The translations under genes and the position numbers were made by a program. From NCBI GenBank assembly GCA_021802685.1, contig JAJZRM010000077.1, positions 1 to 9,810 of the forward strand: a DNA stretch of 9,810 nucleotides, read 5' to 3'. The notes below the pieces were generated by a model. The model saw nothing but the letters and a program-made list of their open reading frames with translations, was not told where the DNA came from and searched no databases. Shown here one piece after another: positions 6,435 to 9,810 of this stretch (position 1 is its first letter; each line of letters opens with the position of its first letter). Origin of the DNA: Deltaproteobacteria bacterium. Lineage in GTDB: Bacteria; Desulfobacterota; Deferrimicrobia; Deferrimicrobiales; Deferrimicrobiaceae.

Positions 6435-6439
6435 CATGC

Positions 6440-6474
6440 ACTGTTACAAATAATGCAGCATTAACAGTTTGTTA
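6440..6474. repeat. TGTTA/TAACA inverted repeats next to promoter element
   Basis: ACTGTTA at 6440-6446 and TAACAGT at 6462-6468 form a perfect 7-bp inverted repeat with a 15-nt spacer. A third half-site, TGTTA at 6470-6474, makes a second inverted repeat with TAACA at 6462-6466. An inner AATGC/GCATT palindrome lies in the spacer. The cluster starts only 6 bp upstream of the sigma-54-like element. It is a plausible binding site for a regulator; nothing in the sequence identifies which one. Confidence 0.5.
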
Positions 6475-6514
6475 GTGATATACGGTTCTACACGGCAAGG
6501 GGGATCAAGGAATG

Positions 6515-6534
6515 TTCTTCAAGAAAGTGAAGAA
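6515..6534. repeat. TTCTTC/GAAGAA inverted repeat
   Basis: TTCTTC at 6515-6520 and GAAGAA at 6529-6534 are separated by 8 nt. They lie about 107-126 bp upstream of the transcription start predicted from the element at 6420-6434, a normal enhancer distance. A nested TTCTTCAAGAA palindrome overlaps the left arm. Short A/G-rich repeats arise easily by chance, so confidence is low. Confidence 0.3.
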
Positions 6535-6778
6535 TCCCGTTGGGAGAATAAGGAGAGATCCAATCGGCATCTGCCCCGGTTCACGGCCTTTGAACGGGAA
6601 GGAAGAGCAGCCGGCTGGCCTTCTTCCGTTTACCCCACGTGGAGAGGGGTTCCGTCAACGCGGGAGCACTCGAGCCGCCGGGCCGCGTACAACACTTTCC
6701 ATGCAGCGGAAAGGATCCGGAAAGGAATACCTTTCTTCGACCGACCATGGCGTTCACGGCATTCTCCTTATCCCGCAA

Positions 6779-9070
<2,292 letters not shown>

Positions 9071-9131
9071 AGGACTAACGGCAACCGTACTTTGCCCGGC
9101 TCGGGAAGGATTCCATCGGCGCCTTTTCACC

Positions 9132-9476
9132 CTACTCCATCGGCTCGAAGCGGATCACGGTAAACGCGCCGCTCACCTTCTCCGCGACGAACCGGATCTT
9201 CTGGCCTTCCCGCATTTGATCCAGCATCGCCGGGTCCTTGACGCGGAAGACCATGGTCATCCTCGGCATTCCCAGGTTTTCGAGCGGCCCGTGGCGGATG
9301 GTGACCTTGCCGGCGGCCTTGTCGACTTTCTTCACCAACCCACCGGTCATGGCCTGCCCGCTTTCGGCGGATGTCGTCCCTGCCGCGTTGTCCGCGGAAG
9401 GATCGCCGGCGGCGTAGCTGCCGGGCGCAAGCAGCAAACAGGCGATCGAAGTCAATGCGAGCAGGCGCGTTGGCAT
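9132..9476 (-). CDS. cusF: CusF-type periplasmic copper-binding protein
   Basis: A 114-residue secreted protein with a signal peptide (residues 1 to about 23, MPTRLLALTSIACLLLAPGSYA) and a CusF_Ec-type small beta-barrel at about 46-112. Copper ligands by alignment with E. coli CusF are His62, Met73 and Met75 in the segment GMPRMTMVF. The position of the copper-capping Trp44 of E. coli is Met70 here. It likely binds periplasmic Cu+ and passes it to an efflux pump. The ATG at 9476 lies 4 nt after the stop of the cupredoxin gene, so translational coupling is likely, and no strong ribosome site is visible. A longer reading from 9551 overlaps the upstream gene and lacks a signal peptide at its start, so it is rejected. 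The gene ends 61 nt before the chosen ATPase start. Confidence 0.9.
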   Translation of the reverse strand: MPTRLLALTSIACLLLAPGSYAAGDPSADNAAGTTSAESGQAMTGGLVKKVDKAAGKVTIRHGPLENLGMPRMTMVFRVKDPAMLDQMREGQKIRFVAEKVSGAFTVIRFEPME

Positions 9477-9480
9477 GGCG

Positions 9481-9810
9481 TCAGCGGCCGACCCGGATCT
9501 TGCCGACCATGCCCGCCTCGAAATGGCCGGGCACCAGGCAGGCGAAATCAAACGTACCCGCCTTGGCGAATTGCCAGACCAGTTCGCCGGTCTTGCCGGG
9601 GTCTACGGTCACCTGATTGGGATCGGCGTGTTCCATCTCCGGGAATTTCCGCATCGACCCGGCGTGTTCCTTCAATTCCTTGATCGTTCCAAGCACCATC
9701 TCGTGCTTAACCTTGCCGGTGTTCCTGGCGATGAACCGGATGGTCTCGCCGCGCTTCACCGTGATGCTGTCGGGCCGGAAACGCATGGCATCGCTCATCT
9801 CCACCTCGAT
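9481..9810 (-). CDS. Cupredoxin-family periplasmic copper protein (5' end outside window)
   Basis: The C-terminal 109 residues of a blue-copper-type (cupredoxin) domain; the start and any signal peptide lie beyond 9810. The fold begins IEVEMSDAMRFRPDSITVKRG in the visible part. Type 1 copper ligands are clear: His in KVKHEMVLG, then Cys, His and Met in ACLVPGHFEAGMVGKI, with the C-x4-H-x4-M spacing of plastocyanin/azurin-like proteins. Proteins of this type sit beside CusF and Cu-ATPase genes in copper-resistance loci and probably buffer or oxidise periplasmic copper. A GTG or ATG near 9800 is internal, since the conserved strand continues upstream in frame. It is the first visible gene of the right-hand operon. 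Confidence 0.9.
   Translation of the reverse strand: MEVEMSDAMRFRPDSITVKRGETIRFIARNTGKVKHEMVLGTIKELKEHAGSMRKFPEMEHADPNQVTVDPGKTGELVWQFAKAGTFDFACLVPGHFEAGMVGKIRVGR

Larger units (their letters stand above)
6360..6778. other. Intergenic region between Cu-ATPase gene and small-protein/receiver unit
   Basis: About 420 bp without a convincing gene. The left third holds the sigma-54-like element (6420-6434) and inverted repeats (6440-6474, 6515-6534), listed separately. The rest contains short palindromes: CAGCCGGCTG at 6608-6617, CCACGTGG at 6635-6642, and a perfect 6-bp stem with a 4-nt loop at 6720-6735. That stem lies about 45 nt past the ATPase stop but has no T-run. A 58-codon minus-strand reading from a GTG at 6757 to 6581 has AAGGAG 6 nt upstream. 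It shows no recognisable domain and has mixed codon use, so I leave it uncalled. Confidence 0.5.

Noticed and set aside
6360..6437. N-terminal extension of the 76-residue protein to a start at 6437
   Set aside because: It would translate through the sigma-54-like element and the leader, and the internal start at 6359 has a near-perfect ribosome site.
6581..6757. 58-codon minus-strand reading with a good AAGGAG site just after the ATPase gene
   Set aside because: No recognisable domain, mixed codon use unlike the neighbouring genes, and a very short reading overlaps its start. A homologue search would be needed before calling it.

Overview
The window looks like a chromosomal heavy-metal (mainly copper/silver) handling island from a high-GC Gram-negative bacterium. 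Outer-membrane and periplasmic proteins show the Gram-negative envelope. The protein styles (a DUF2318 Fe-S-type protein beside a MacB-like ABC transporter, an NtrC-type receiver domain, two sigma-54-like promoter elements) suggest a deltaproteobacterial/Desulfobacterota lineage. That assignment is an inference from gene style; no rRNA or other marker gene is present. Every gene I can support lies on the minus strand, so the window reads biologically from right to left, and both ends cut through genes.

Right block (9810 to 6779): a cupredoxin (5' end outside the window), a CusF-type periplasmic copper-binding protein and a Cu+/Ag+ P1B-type ATPase with N-terminal YHS-like and heavy-metal-binding domains. 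They are closely spaced, read as one operon, and form a compact copper export and periplasmic buffering unit.

Middle block (about 6780 to 5659): an intergenic stretch of about 420 bp with inverted repeats and a sigma-54-like element. It precedes a two-gene unit: a 76-residue basic protein of unknown function, then a short response regulator. The regulator has an NtrC-like receiver but no AAA+ or DNA-binding domain.

Left block (5658 to 1): a second intergenic stretch with a nearly identical sigma-54-like element. It precedes a tightly packed six-gene run: DUF2318 membrane protein, MacB/FtsX-type ABC permease, ABC ATPase, small Gly/Cys-rich membrane protein, TolC/CusC-type outer-membrane factor, and CusB-type periplasmic adaptor (3' end outside the window). 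A CusA-type RND pump is expected just beyond the left edge.

The most unusual point is the joining of a DUF2318 + ABC module to a Cus-type efflux tripartite system in one apparent transcription unit. That module is otherwise known from p19/Ftr1-type iron-uptake loci, and neither Ftr1 nor P19 is visible here. Two near-identical sigma-54-like promoters appear to tie this unit to the adjacent small-protein/receiver unit.
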